The notes under the pieces were generated by a model that was given only the letters and a program-made list of their open reading frames with translations, had not been told where the DNA came from and made no database searches. Position numbers and translations under genes: made by a program. From positions 248,001-312,000 of the forward strand of contig NZ_PYWA01000004.1 in the NCBI RefSeq assembly GCF_003056335.1: a stretch of DNA of 64,000 nt. The letters run 5' to 3'. Position 1 is the first letter of the stretch. Each line of letters opens with the position of its first letter. Origin of the DNA: Paracoccus indicus. GTDB lineage: Bacteria > Pseudomonadota > Alphaproteobacteria > Rhodobacterales > Rhodobacteraceae. Below, in pieces: positions 25,304 through 34,536 of this stretch.

Positions 25304-26125
25304 TCAGGCCAGCCAGCGCTTGCGGCGGCGATAGCTGCGCGTGTCGCGGAAGGATTTTCGCCCCTCGTCGGACATGCCCAGATAGAATTCCTTGACGTCG
25401 GGGTTCTCGCGCAGTTCGCGCGCCAGACCCTCCATCACGACGCGGCCGTTTTCCAGGATATAGCCTTCGTGGGCATAGCGCAGGGCCACGTTGGTGTTCT
25501 GTTCGGCCAGAAGGAAGGTGACGCCTTCGCCCTCGTTCACGGCCTTTACGATTTCAAATATCTGTTCGACCAGCTGCGGGGCCAAGCCCATCGAGGGTTC
25601 GTCCAGCAGGATCATCTCGGGGCGCGACATCAGGGCGCGACCCATGGCGACCATCTGCTGTTCCCCGCCCGAGGTATAGCCCGCCTGGCTTTTACGGCGT
25701 TCGCGCAGGCGGGGAAAATATTCATAGACCATCTCAAGATCGCGCTTCACCGCCGCCCCGCCATCGCTGCGGGTATAGGCGCCGGTCAGCAGGTTTTCCT
25801 CGACCGTCAGGTGTTCGAAGCAATGGCGGCCCTCCATCACCTGGATGACGCCTTTCTTGACCAGGGCGGCCGGGTTCTGGCGGGCGACCTTTTCCCCCTT
25901 GTAGGTGATGCTGCCCTTGGTCACCTCGCCCCTTTCGCTGGCCAAGAGGTTCGAGATGGCCTTCAGCGTGGTCGTCTTGCCCGCGCCGTTGCCCCCCAGC
26001 AGCGCGGTGATACCGCCCTTGGGAACGGACAGGCTGACGCCCTTCAGCACCAGGATGACGTGATTGTAGATCACCTCGATATTGTTGACTTCCAGCAGCG
26101 TCTCGCGGTGTTCGGCGTCGAACAT
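25304..26125 (-). CDS. Branched-chain-amino-acid-type ABC transporter ATP-binding protein (LivF-like)
   Basis: 273 residues. It has Walker A GGNGAGKTT at about 45-53, the signature YTSGGEQQMVAMGRAL, Walker B MILLDEPSMGLAP and the H-loop-like LLAEQNTNVAL, which place it in the LivF branch (GLAPQLVEQIFEIV). A C-terminal tail of about 25 basic residues (RSYRRRKRWLA) extends beyond the usual LivF end. It is one of two ATPases of this transporter, the other being the LivG-like gene at 29662-30483. The gene is 55 bases from the binding-protein gene. Confidence 0.93.
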   Translation of the reverse strand: MFDAEHRETLLEVNNIEVIYNHVILVLKGVSLSVPKGGITALLGGNGAGKTTTLKAISNLLASERGEVTKGSITYKGEKVARQNPAALVKKGVIQVMEGRHCFEHLTVEENLLTGAYTRSDGGAAVKRDLEMVYEYFPRLRERRKSQAGYTSGGEQQMVAMGRALMSRPEMILLDEPSMGLAPQLVEQIFEIVKAVNEGEGVTFLLAEQNTNVALRYAHEGYILENGRVVMEGLARELRENPDVKEFYLGMSDEGRKSFRDTRSYRRRKRWLA

Positions 26126-26180
26126 GGGCGGCCCCTTTCGGTGGTGGACCGGCGGCGGATGACCCGCCGCCGGCAGGGTA

Positions 26181-27464
26181 TCAGTTGCAGCGCGGGGTCA
26201 GACCGGCCTCGGATGCATAGGCTTGGCTGTCTTCCTTGATCAGCGGGTCCAGGATCTCGGCATCCGGTTCGATGAAGTCGGTGATCAGGTTCCACTGACC
26301 GGCTGCCGCGTCCCATTGCTGGATGCGTCCCAGACCGTCGCCACCGTGGTTTTCACACGACAGCTGGATCGGCGCACCGAAGTCGGGCAGGCCCAGCTCG
26401 ACCATGCGTTCGGCGGTGATGTCCAACGCCTCGAAGCCGTCGCGCATCTGGGCGGCGTTGATCTCGGCGGTGCCAGCCAGTTCCTGCGCCTTGGCGATCG
26501 CCTCGGCAATGACCAGCGCGGCATAGGCGCCACGGGAATAGAGCACGGTGCCTGTCTGATCGCCCGCGCCCGCGGCCTTGCCCGCGTCATAGACATACTG
26601 TTTCAGATCGTCGTAAAGCGGGTATTCCTGACCGACACCATGGAAGGTCAGCGCCTTGTAGCCCTCGGCCCCGGCCCCTGCGGGCTTCACGTCGTTTTCC
26701 GAACCCGACCACCAGATGCCGATGAACTTGTCCATCGGAAAGCGGATGTTCACGGCCTCTTGGATGGCGACCTGGTTCATGACGCCCCAGGCATACATGA
26801 TGACATAGTCGGGCTTGTCGCGGCGGATCTGCAGCCATTGCGACTTCTGTTCCTGCCCCGGCGCATCGACGGGCAGTTCCGACAGTTCGAACCCGTGCTT
26901 CTTGGACAGTTCCTGCAGGGTGCGGATCGGTTCCTTGCCATAGGCGCTGTTGTGATAGACCAGTGCGATCTTACTGCCGGTCAGGTCGCCCCCTTCCTGG
27001 TCCAGGATGTGCTTCACCGCGACCGAGGCGCCGTCCCAATAGTTGGCGGGCGCGTTGAACACCCATTCGAAGACCGACCCGTCCTTGGCCGAGGTCCGGC
27101 CATAGCCGGGCGTATAGAGCGTGATCCCGTCGACGCCGATCTTGGGGATCAGCTGATAGGTGATGCCCGTGGACAGCGGGTTCAGCACCAGCGGGTTCTG
27201 GGATTTCAGCGCCTCGTAGCATTCGACGCCTTTTTCGGTGTTATAGGCGGTCTCGCATTCGGGGACCTGGACCTTCTGTCCGCCGATGCCGCCGTCGCGT
27301 TCGTTCAGCAGCGTGAAGTAATCGGCGAAGCCGTCGGCATAGGGGATGCCGTTGGCCGCATAGGGGCCGGTCCGATAGGACATGTTGGGCACGATCAGAT
27401 CGGCCATGGCGGGGGCTGCAAGCATCGTGGCGGCAGCGACGATGGCGGGGAACTTCAGTTTCAT
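26181..27464 (-). CDS. ABC transporter substrate-binding protein (LivK-like)
   Basis: 427 residues with a signal peptide (1-21, AAPAMA). The mature periplasmic-binding fold type I starts DLIVPNMSYRTGPYA and contains NERDGGIGGQKVQVPECETAYN and ALVYHNSAYGKEPIRTL. It is larger than amino-acid LivK (about 370). This subgroup commonly occurs with acyl-CoA ligases, so the ligand is more likely an aromatic or fatty acid or a related compound than leucine. That is an inference from context. It lies in the middle of the transporter operon, between the permeases and the LivF-like ATPase. Confidence 0.92.
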   Translation of the reverse strand: MKLKFPAIVAAATMLAAPAMADLIVPNMSYRTGPYAANGIPYADGFADYFTLLNERDGGIGGQKVQVPECETAYNTEKGVECYEALKSQNPLVLNPLSTGITYQLIPKIGVDGITLYTPGYGRTSAKDGSVFEWVFNAPANYWDGASVAVKHILDQEGGDLTGSKIALVYHNSAYGKEPIRTLQELSKKHGFELSELPVDAPGQEQKSQWLQIRRDKPDYVIMYAWGVMNQVAIQEAVNIRFPMDKFIGIWWSGSENDVKPAGAGAEGYKALTFHGVGQEYPLYDDLKQYVYDAGKAAGAGDQTGTVLYSRGAYAALVIAEAIAKAQELAGTAEINAAQMRDGFEALDITAERMVELGLPDFGAPIQLSCENHGGDGLGRIQQWDAAAGQWNLITDFIEPDAEILDPLIKEDSQAYASEAGLTPRCN

Positions 27465-27519
27465 GCGGGTCTCCTCCCAGAGATATGCGATGCCGGTTGC
27501 CCGGTTCTTCGATGAAAGA

Positions 27520-28596
27520 TCAGTGCGGGAACGGCCACAGCCGCAGCTTTTCCTTGGTCAGCGACCACAGGCGGGCCAGCCCGTGCGGCTCGACGATCAG
27601 GAAGGTCACGATCAGCGCGCCGACGATCATCAGCTCGATATGGGCGGCCAGATCGGTGGGCCAGCCCAAGTTGCCGACCAGCAGGTTCTTCAGCAGCACC
27701 GGCAACAGGACCAGGAAAGCCGCGCCTGCAAAGCTGCCGAAGATGCTGCCAAGCCCGCCGATGATGATCATGAACAGGACAAGGAAGCTCTTGTTGATGC
27801 CGAAGGCCTCGCCCACCTCGGCCGCGCCCAGGTAGACCGCGAACAGAAGCGCGCCCGCCATGCCGATGAAGAAGCTGCTGACGGCGAAGGCCGAGAGTTT
27901 GGCGCGCAGGGGGTTCACGCCGATGATCTCGGCGGCGATGTCCATGTCGCGGATGGCCATCCACTTGCGACCGATGCTGCCGCGCGTCAGGTTTCGCGCC
28001 ATCCAGGCCACGAGGAAGGCGAAGGACAGGCAGACCAGGTATTTCGCCGGCGCCGAGGCCGCGGGTCCGCTGATCGCCTCGCCCATGAAGGTGCGGGTCG
28101 GCGCGGTGATCTGCCCCGAGGCGGAATAGTTGTAGAACCACGGCACCTTGTTGAACAGCCAGACCAGGAAGAACTGCGCGGCCAGCGTGGCGACGGCCAG
28201 GTAGAAGCCCTTGATCCGCAGCGACGGCAGGCCGAACAGCACGCCCACGATGGCGGTGATGATGCCCGCCAGCACGACGTGGATCAGCAGGCTGACATCG
28301 GGAAAGGCGGTCATCAGCTTGTAGACGGAATAGGCGCCCACCGCCATGAAGCCGCCCGTCCCCAGGCTGACCTGCCCGGCATAGCCCGTCAAAATGTTCA
28401 GCCCGATGGCCGCGATTGCATAGATCAGGAACGGCACCAGCACCGCGCTGGCCCAATAGTCGTTGATGACGAAGGGCACGACCGCAAAGGCCAGCGCGAC
28501 GACCGCGTAGTAACCCCAGCGTTCCAGCTTGATCGGAAAGGTCTGGCTGTCGTCCCGGTAGCTTGTCTTGAAATCGCCTGCCTCACGATACAGCAT
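27520..28596 (-). CDS. Branched-chain-amino-acid-type ABC transporter permease (LivM-like)
   Basis: 358 residues with about ten hydrophobic segments. LivM signatures are LNILTGYAGQVSLGTGGFMAVGAY (split, about 70-93), the IRGFYLAVATLAAQFF-like segment LRIKGFYLAVATLAAQFF and RDMDIAAEIIGVNPLRAKLSAFAVSSFFIGMAGAL region, which contacts the ATPase (EAA-like loop). An N-terminal extension of about 30 residues precedes the first helix. It forms the channel together with the LivH-like protein. It lies 45 bases after livH. Confidence 0.93.
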   Translation of the reverse strand: MLYREAGDFKTSYRDDSQTFPIKLERWGYYAVVALAFAVVPFVINDYWASAVLVPFLIYAIAAIGLNILTGYAGQVSLGTGGFMAVGAYSVYKLMTAFPDVSLLIHVVLAGIITAIVGVLFGLPSLRIKGFYLAVATLAAQFFLVWLFNKVPWFYNYSASGQITAPTRTFMGEAISGPAASAPAKYLVCLSFAFLVAWMARNLTRGSIGRKWMAIRDMDIAAEIIGVNPLRAKLSAFAVSSFFIGMAGALLFAVYLGAAEVGEAFGINKSFLVLFMIIIGGLGSIFGSFAGAAFLVLLPVLLKNLLVGNLGWPTDLAAHIELMIVGALIVTFLIVEPHGLARLWSLTKEKLRLWPFPH

Positions 28597-28641
28597 CGCG
28601 GCTCTCCTCTGATACGTCCATTCGTGGGGCTTGGGCGCCCG

Positions 28642-29625
28642 TCACACGCGCTCGATGATGCGTTCGCCGAAGAGGCCCTGGGGTCGGAACACCAGGAACA
28701 GCAGCGCCAGCACATAGGCGAACCAGTTCTCGGTCGCGCCGCCGACCATCGGGCCGATGGCGAATTCGAACAGCTTCTCGCCCACGCCGATGATCAGCCC
28801 GCCGACGATTGCGCCGGGGATCGAGGTGAAGCCGCCCAGCATCAGCACCGGCAGCGCCTTGAGCGCAATCAGCGACAGGCTGAACTGCACGCCGGACTTG
28901 GTGCCCCACATGATGCCCGCGACCAGCGCCACGAAGCCCGCGATCGACCAGACCATCACCCAGATGAAGCGCAGGCTGATGCCCACCGACAGTGCCGCCT
29001 GATGGTCGTCGGCCACGGCGCGCATGGCGCGCCCCTGCTTGGTGTATTGGGCGAAGGCGACCAGCGCCGCGACCAGAAGCGCCGCGATCACCGTGGCCCA
29101 GATGTCCAGCCGGTCGATGAAATAGCCATAGCCGAACCAGCTATCCGTCACGCTCTCGATGCTTTCCGAGATCCCCTGCGGCAGGCCCACGTCCAGCGTC
29201 TTGATGTCGGCGCCCCACATCACGTCGCCCAGCCCTTCAAGGAAATAGGCCAGGCCGATGGTCGCCATGAACAGGATGATCGGCTCCTGTCCGACCAGAT
29301 GCTGCAGGACCAGCTTCTCGATCAGGAAGGCCAGCCCCACCATGACCAGCGCGGTCAGCGCGACGGCCAGGATGGATGGCACCGTCCAGCCGAAATGATG
29401 CAGGCTGGTGCCGAAGGCCGCGTTGATCAGATGCGCGAAGGGCACCTGCCCGTTCTGGATGCCCACCAGCGTCAGCGCGGCAAACAGCGCCAGCACGCCC
29501 TGGGCATAGTTGAACACCCCCGAGGCCTTGAAGATCAGCACGAAGCCAAGCGCCACCAGCGCGTACATCACGCCCGTCATCAAGCCGTTCAGCATCACCT
29601 CGGATGCGAAGATCAGCTGGTCCAT
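28642..29625 (-). CDS. Branched-chain-amino-acid-type ABC transporter permease (LivH-like)
   Basis: 327 residues from the ATG at 29625, with a GTG one codon upstream and GGAG before both. It has eight or nine membrane segments. LivH features are LNGLMTGVMYALVALGFVLIFKASGVFNYAQG at the start and RAVADDHQAALSVGISLRFIW, the cytoplasmic coupling loop. TSIPGAIVGGLIIGVGE is near the end. The spacing within the operon is 36 bases from the LivG-like gene and 45 to the LivM-like gene. Confidence 0.93.
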   Translation of the reverse strand: MDQLIFASEVMLNGLMTGVMYALVALGFVLIFKASGVFNYAQGVLALFAALTLVGIQNGQVPFAHLINAAFGTSLHHFGWTVPSILAVALTALVMVGLAFLIEKLVLQHLVGQEPIILFMATIGLAYFLEGLGDVMWGADIKTLDVGLPQGISESIESVTDSWFGYGYFIDRLDIWATVIAALLVAALVAFAQYTKQGRAMRAVADDHQAALSVGISLRFIWVMVWSIAGFVALVAGIMWGTKSGVQFSLSLIALKALPVLMLGGFTSIPGAIVGGLIIGVGEKLFEFAIGPMVGGATENWFAYVLALLFLVFRPQGLFGERIIERV

Positions 29626-29661
29626 CACAGGCTCCTTCTCGCGTGGAAATCAGGGCGGGGA

Positions 29662-30483
29662 TCATTCATGGGCCACCCCCAGATAGGCGTCGATCACCTG
29701 CTGGTTGTTGCGAACCTCGTCGGGGGTGCCGTCGCCGATCTTGCGGCCGTAATCCATCACGACCACGCGGTCGGACAGGTCCATCACCACGCCCATGTCA
29801 TGTTCGATCAGGCAGATCGTGGTGCCGAATTCGTCGTTCACGTCCAGGATGAAGCGGGACATGTCCTCCTTTTCCTCGACGTTCATGCCGGCCATCGGTT
29901 CGTCCAGCAGCAGCAGCTGCGGTTCGGCGGCCAGCGCACGCGCCAGCTCGACGCGCTTTTTCAGCCCGTAAGGCAGGCGACCGACGGGCGTCTTGCGGAT
30001 GTTCTGGATCTCCAGAAAGTCGATGATCCGTTCGACGGCGGCGCGGTTCTCGTTCTCCTCGCGCTCGGCCTTGCCCCACCAGATGGCCTGGGACAGAAAG
30101 CCCGCCTTCATCTTCTTCAGGCGGCCGGTCATGATGTTGTCCAGGACGCTCATCCCGTCGAAGAGGGCGATGTTCTGGAAGGTCCGCGCGACGCCCAAGC
30201 CTGCCACCTGATGCGGCTTCATCGGCTGGCGGCGCTGGCCCTTGAACCAGACCTCGCCCTCCTGCGGGTGATAGAAGCCCGAGACCACGTTCAGCATGCT
30301 GGACTTGCCGGCGCCGTTCGGGCCGATAATGGCGCGGATCTCGCCCTGGCGGATGTCGAAGCTGATGTCCTTGATGGCCACCACGCCACCAAAGCGCAGG
30401 GTGATGTTCTTCAGCTCCATCAGCTTGCCGCCGATCTGGCGTCCGTCGGCGGTGATATAGCCGTCACTGGTCATGCTGTTCAT
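29662..30483 (-). CDS. Branched-chain-amino-acid-type ABC transporter ATP-binding protein (LivG-like)
   Basis: 273 residues. It has Walker A GPNGAGKSS at about 52-60, a Q-loop with VARTFQNIALFDGMSVLDN, a signature that is degenerate (PYGLKKRVELARAL where LSYGxQRR is usual), Walker B LLLLDEPMAGMN and the H-loop LIEHDMGVVM. The long insertion with AEREENENRAAVERIIDFL is normal for LivG. The start ATG at 30483 overlaps the acyl-CoA synthetase stop by four bases. The degenerate signature is also seen in other LivG proteins of this subgroup as I remember them. Confidence 0.92.
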   Translation of the reverse strand: MNSMTSDGYITADGRQIGGKLMELKNITLRFGGVVAIKDISFDIRQGEIRAIIGPNGAGKSSMLNVVSGFYHPQEGEVWFKGQRRQPMKPHQVAGLGVARTFQNIALFDGMSVLDNIMTGRLKKMKAGFLSQAIWWGKAEREENENRAAVERIIDFLEIQNIRKTPVGRLPYGLKKRVELARALAAEPQLLLLDEPMAGMNVEEKEDMSRFILDVNDEFGTTICLIEHDMGVVMDLSDRVVVMDYGRKIGDGTPDEVRNNQQVIDAYLGVAHE

Positions 30484-32456
30484 TGCGCCGCCACCTTCGT
30501 TTGTGCCGCATCGCCGAAGACCGGCACGTCCATGATCTGCAGCGTCGCGCTGATCTGTCCCTTGCGGCCGTCCTCATAGGTGACCTCGGTGCGGGTGTGG
30601 ATGCTGTCCGACCCGTCATAGAGCGCGCCCACCAGATCGGCGAATTTCTCGTTGATGACGGCGCGGCGGACCTTGCGGGTGCGGGTCATCTCTCCGTCAT
30701 CGGGGTCCAGTTCCTTGTGCAGCACCAGGAAGCGATGCACCTGGCAGCCCGACAGCATGGGGTCCTGCGCCACGGATTTGTTGACCTCGGTGATGTGATC
30801 CTTGATCGAGGCATAGACCTGCGGATGCCCCGCCAGTTCCTGATAGCTGGAATAGGCGATGTTGTTGCGTTCGGCCCAATTGCCCACCGCCGAGAGGTCG
30901 ATGTTGATCATTGCGGTGCAGAAATCGCGTCCGTTGCCGATGACCACGGCTTCCAGGATGCTGGGATAGAACTTCAGCTTGTTCTCGACGTATTTGGGCG
31001 CGAACATCGTGCCATCGGCCATCTTTCCGACGTCCTTGGCGCGGTCGATGATGCGCAGATGGCCGGTCGCCTCCTCGAAGAAGCCCGCATCGCCGGTGGC
31101 GACCCAGCCTTCGGGGTCCTTGGTCGATGCCGTGCTTTCGGCATTCTTGTAATATTCGACGAAGGTGCCGGGGCTGCGGTAATAGACCTCGCCGTTGTCG
31201 CCGATGCGGACCTCGACGCCGGGACTGGGCACGCCGACCGTGTCGGACCGCACCTGCCCGTCGGGCTGCTGGGTGATGAAGACCGATGCCTCGGTCTGGC
31301 CATAAAGCTGCTTCAGGTTGATGCCCAGGCTGCGATAGAAATCGAAGATCTCGGGGCCGATGGCCTCTCCGGCGGTATAACCCACGCGGACGCGGGAAAG
31401 GCCAAGCGTGTTCTTCAGCGGCCCGAAAACGAAGATGCGGCCCAGCCCATAGGCCAGCCTGTCGCCGAAGGACACCGGCTTGCCATCCAGCAAAGACGGC
31501 CCGGCGCGGCGGGCGACGTCCATGCCGCGCTTGAACAGCCAACGCTTGATGCGGCCCGCATCCTCCATCCGGATCATCACCGATGTCAGCTGGGTTTCGA
31601 AGACCCGCGGCGGGGCGAAGAAATAGGTCGGCCCGATCTCGCGCATGTCGGTCATCATCGTATGCGCGCCCTCGGGGCAGTTCACGGTGAAGCCCGACCA
31701 GATCGCCTGCCCCATCGAGAAGATGAAATCGCCCACCCAGGCCATCGGCAGATAGGCGACGATCTCCTCGCCCTCGGTCAGGTGGTCGAATTCACTGCTG
31801 TTCCTGGCGGTTTCGATGATGTTGCGGTTGGACAGAACGACGCCCTTGGGCTTGCCGGTGGTGCCGCTGGTGTACAACATGACGCAGGTGCTGTCGTAAT
31901 CCAGCGCCGCCGTCCGCGCGTCCAGTTCAGCCCCCAGGCGGTCGGCGGCCTTGCGCCCCCGGTCCTGCAGGTCGGCCACCGAGTTCATGCGCGCGTGGTC
32001 GTATTTCCGCAGACCCCGCGCGTCGGTATAGATGATGCGGTCGATGGCATCGATGGTGCGTTCGACCTCGATGACCTTGTCCACCTGTTCCTGATCGCCG
32101 CAGATCACCATGCGCGCGCCGCAATGGCCCAGCACATAGGTCATCTCCTCGGCGACGGCGTCCTGATACAGGGGCACGGGGATCGCGCCGCACATCTGGG
32201 CCGCGATCATCCCCCAGTAGTGCGCCGGACGGTTGCGCCCGATCACCGCCACATGGTCGCCGGGCTGCAGGCCCAGATCCAGCATCCCCAAGGCCATGGC
32301 GCGGATTTCATCGGCCGCCTGCGACCAGGTCCAGCTTTGCCAGATCCCGTATTCCTTTTCGCGGTAAGCCGGCCGGTCGCCGAAACGGGCCACATTCCGC
32401 GCCAGAAGCGCGGGAATAGAACGCAATTCGCCCGAAGGCGTCTGCCGGTCCGTCAT
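30480..32456 (-). CDS. AMP-binding long-chain acyl-CoA synthetase
   Basis: 658 residues, similar to the FAA1/FadD15 group of long-chain acyl-CoA ligases. The P-loop A3 is YTSGTTGKPKGVVLSNRN at about 190. The A5 motif has LYGQTEASVFITQ, A7 has EGWVATGDAGFFEE, and A8 is DRAKDVGKMADGTMFAP. It would activate a fatty or arylalkanoic acid to its CoA ester using ATP. The ATG at 32456 has GGGAGGAGAC directly upstream. The extra in-frame sequence before it has no homology. It is the first gene of a seven-gene operon with the ABC transporter, so it probably traps the imported acid as a CoA thioester. Confidence 0.93.
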   Translation of the reverse strand: MTDRQTPSGELRSIPALLARNVARFGDRPAYREKEYGIWQSWTWSQAADEIRAMALGMLDLGLQPGDHVAVIGRNRPAHYWGMIAAQMCGAIPVPLYQDAVAEEMTYVLGHCGARMVICGDQEQVDKVIEVERTIDAIDRIIYTDARGLRKYDHARMNSVADLQDRGRKAADRLGAELDARTAALDYDSTCVMLYTSGTTGKPKGVVLSNRNIIETARNSSEFDHLTEGEEIVAYLPMAWVGDFIFSMGQAIWSGFTVNCPEGAHTMMTDMREIGPTYFFAPPRVFETQLTSVMIRMEDAGRIKRWLFKRGMDVARRAGPSLLDGKPVSFGDRLAYGLGRIFVFGPLKNTLGLSRVRVGYTAGEAIGPEIFDFYRSLGINLKQLYGQTEASVFITQQPDGQVRSDTVGVPSPGVEVRIGDNGEVYYRSPGTFVEYYKNAESTASTKDPEGWVATGDAGFFEEATGHLRIIDRAKDVGKMADGTMFAPKYVENKLKFYPSILEAVVIGNGRDFCTAMINIDLSAVGNWAERNNIAYSSYQELAGHPQVYASIKDHITEVNKSVAQDPMLSGCQVHRFLVLHKELDPDDGEMTRTRKVRRAVINEKFADLVGALYDGSDSIHTRTEVTYEDGRKGQISATLQIMDVPVFGDAAQTKVAAQ

Positions 32457-32637
32457 GTCTCCTCCCTCGTTGCGCGTCGGGCGCAATGTCGCCCGTGACC
32501 TCCTCCGCCACGGTGACAGCTTTACTGTCGGGACCAATCTTTGCCGCAGTTTGTCGCAATTCCAACAAAATGTTACAGCGCTTCCGCGGATCGCCCCCCG
32601 GTGCTATCCCTGTCGCGCGATCATCCGTGGGGGGCAG

Positions 32638-34536
32638 ATGCATCACGACGACCAGCAGGCGGGCGCCCTGAACAAGGCGCGCATCCGCGCCGACCTGACG
32701 CGTTCGGGTCTGAACCTGATCGGGCAGGCGCTGTCGATCTTCGATGCCGACCTGCAGCTGGCGGTCGCCAACAACCAGTATCAGGCGATGTTCGACCTGC
32801 CTGACGCCTTGACCCAACCCGGTGCCAGTTTCGAGGACACGATCCGCTTCCTGGTCCTTCGCGGCGAATACGGCCCTCAGGACGACCCAGATGCGGCCGT
32901 TGCCTATCGCGTGGCGCAGGCCCGCCAGTTCCAGCCGCATTACTTCGAACGCCAGCGCGCCGATGGCCGTTGGGTCGCGGTCGAAGGCGCCCCCCTGACC
33001 CAGGGCGGATGGGTCACAGTCTATACCGACATCACCGAGATCAAGCGCCAGGAATCGCTGCTGCGCGCCCGCTCGGCAGAACTGTCCGACCAGGTGCTGC
33101 AGAACGCCGAACGGCTGGCCGCCGCGAACCGTCAGCTGGCCGCGACCAACGCCGCCCTCTCCGAGGCGCAGCGCATCCTGACCCGGACCGAGGCCCGCAC
33201 CCGCCAGGTGACCGAGATGGTGCCCGCCCATATCGCCCATATGGATGCGCAGTTCCGTTATACCTTCTCGAACCGCAGGCTGCCGTCAATCTTTCCGGGC
33301 GCGGCGGATGACATCGTCGGACTGACGGTGGAACGCGCGCTTGGGGCGCAGACTTTCGCCATGCTGCTGCCCTATATGACCCGCGCGCTGGCGGGCGATC
33401 CGCAGGTGTTCGAGATCACGCATCCTACATCAGGCCGGCGCATCCGCATCGCGCTGACGCCCGACCGGCAGGGGGCGGGCGTCTATATCCTCTCGACCGA
33501 TGTCAGCGCCGAGGTGCAGGCGCGCGAAGCCTTGGCCCATGCCGGCAAGCGCAGCCTGGCCGCGCAGCTGACATCGGGGATGGCGCATGATTTCGGCAAC
33601 CTGCTGACGATCATCCTGGGACTGCAATCGCGACTGGCGGGGTCCGACCTGCCCCCCGATGCACAGCGCGATGTGCAGGCCACCCTTGCGGCCGCACGGC
33701 GCGGGGCCGATCTGCTGAACCGGCTGGCGCGGATCAGCGGCGAACGCGACCTGTCGCTGCACCCCGTGGACCTGCCCGCGCTGTGCAGGCAGGTGGCCAC
33801 CCTGGCGCGCCCGTCCCTGTCGGAAGGCACGCGGCTGGACCTGCAACTGTCGGACCTCCCCGGCCCCCTGCTGCTGGACCCCGACGCGCTGCAGGATTCG
33901 CTGCTGAACCTGATCCTGAACGCCGATGCCGCGACCGGCCCGGGGGGCTGCATCACGCTTGCCGCGGGGCGCAGCGGCGATTGGCTGCAGATCGCGGTCA
34001 GCGATACCGGCCCCGGCTTCACCCCCGAGGCGCTGACCCGTGCCACCCAGCCCTTCTTCACCACCAAGGGTGGTCAGGGATCGGGACTGGGCCTGTCGAT
34101 GGTCTATGATCAGACCAAGCTGGCGGGCGGTACCTTGCGGCTCGAGAATACCTGCACGGGTGCCCGCGTGACGCTGCGCCTTCCCTGGCGCCCGGTCGTG
34201 CCCCAGATGGTGCTGCTGGTCGAGGATGACGACGCCATCCGCGCGCAGGTGCGCGACCAGCTGACGGGCTTGGGCCATGCCGTGATCGAGGCCGCATCCC
34301 TGGCCGAGGCGACCGCCCTGACCGACCTTCCCGGCCTGACGCTGATCCTCTCGGACATCCAGCTGGGCGACGGGCTGGGGCTTGACCTCGCCGCGCCCGT
34401 GCCGATCCTGCTGATGACGTCCTTGCCGCCGGGCGACGCGCTGCGCCGTCGTAGCGCCGGGCCGGTGCTGACCAAACCCTTCACCTCGGCCCGCCTTGCC
34501 GCGGCATTGGCCGAGGCCACGAAAGACCAGCCATGA
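32638..34536 (+). CDS. Hybrid sensor histidine kinase with PAS domains and C-terminal receiver
   Basis: 632 residues, probably cytoplasmic (no membrane helix seen). A PAS_7-type domain at about 25-135 (LIGQALSIFDADLQLAVANNQYQAMFDLP) is followed by a coiled coil (about 140-185). A second PAS-like domain spans about 195-300. The phosphoacceptor H317 is in SGMAHDFGNLLTIILG. The ATPase domain has NLILNADAA, DTGPGF and GSGLGLSMV. The receiver domain from about 522 has EDDD and phosphoacceptor D573 (LSDIQLGD). The ATG at 32638 follows GGGGGGCAG. The stop overlaps the response regulator start by four bases. It is divergent from the acyl-CoA synthetase/ABC operon, its likely but unproven target. Confidence 0.92.
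   Translation: MHHDDQQAGALNKARIRADLTRSGLNLIGQALSIFDADLQLAVANNQYQAMFDLPDALTQPGASFEDTIRFLVLRGEYGPQDDPDAAVAYRVAQARQFQPHYFERQRADGRWVAVEGAPLTQGGWVTVYTDITEIKRQESLLRARSAELSDQVLQNAERLAAANRQLAATNAALSEAQRILTRTEARTRQVTEMVPAHIAHMDAQFRYTFSNRRLPSIFPGAADDIVGLTVERALGAQTFAMLLPYMTRALAGDPQVFEITHPTSGRRIRIALTPDRQGAGVYILSTDVSAEVQAREALAHAGKRSLAAQLTSGMAHDFGNLLTIILGLQSRLAGSDLPPDAQRDVQATLAAARRGADLLNRLARISGERDLSLHPVDLPALCRQVATLARPSLSEGTRLDLQLSDLPGPLLLDPDALQDSLLNLILNADAATGPGGCITLAAGRSGDWLQIAVSDTGPGFTPEALTRATQPFFTTKGGQGSGLGLSMVYDQTKLAGGTLRLENTCTGARVTLRLPWRPVVPQMVLLVEDDDAIRAQVRDQLTGLGHAVIEAASLAEATALTDLPGLTLILSDIQLGDGLGLDLAAPVPILLMTSLPPGDALRRRSAGPVLTKPFTSARLAAALAEATKDQP

Noticed and set aside
27382-30579. 1065-codon open frame on the plus strand
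   Set aside because: It runs antisense through four ABC transporter genes. No domain is recognisable.
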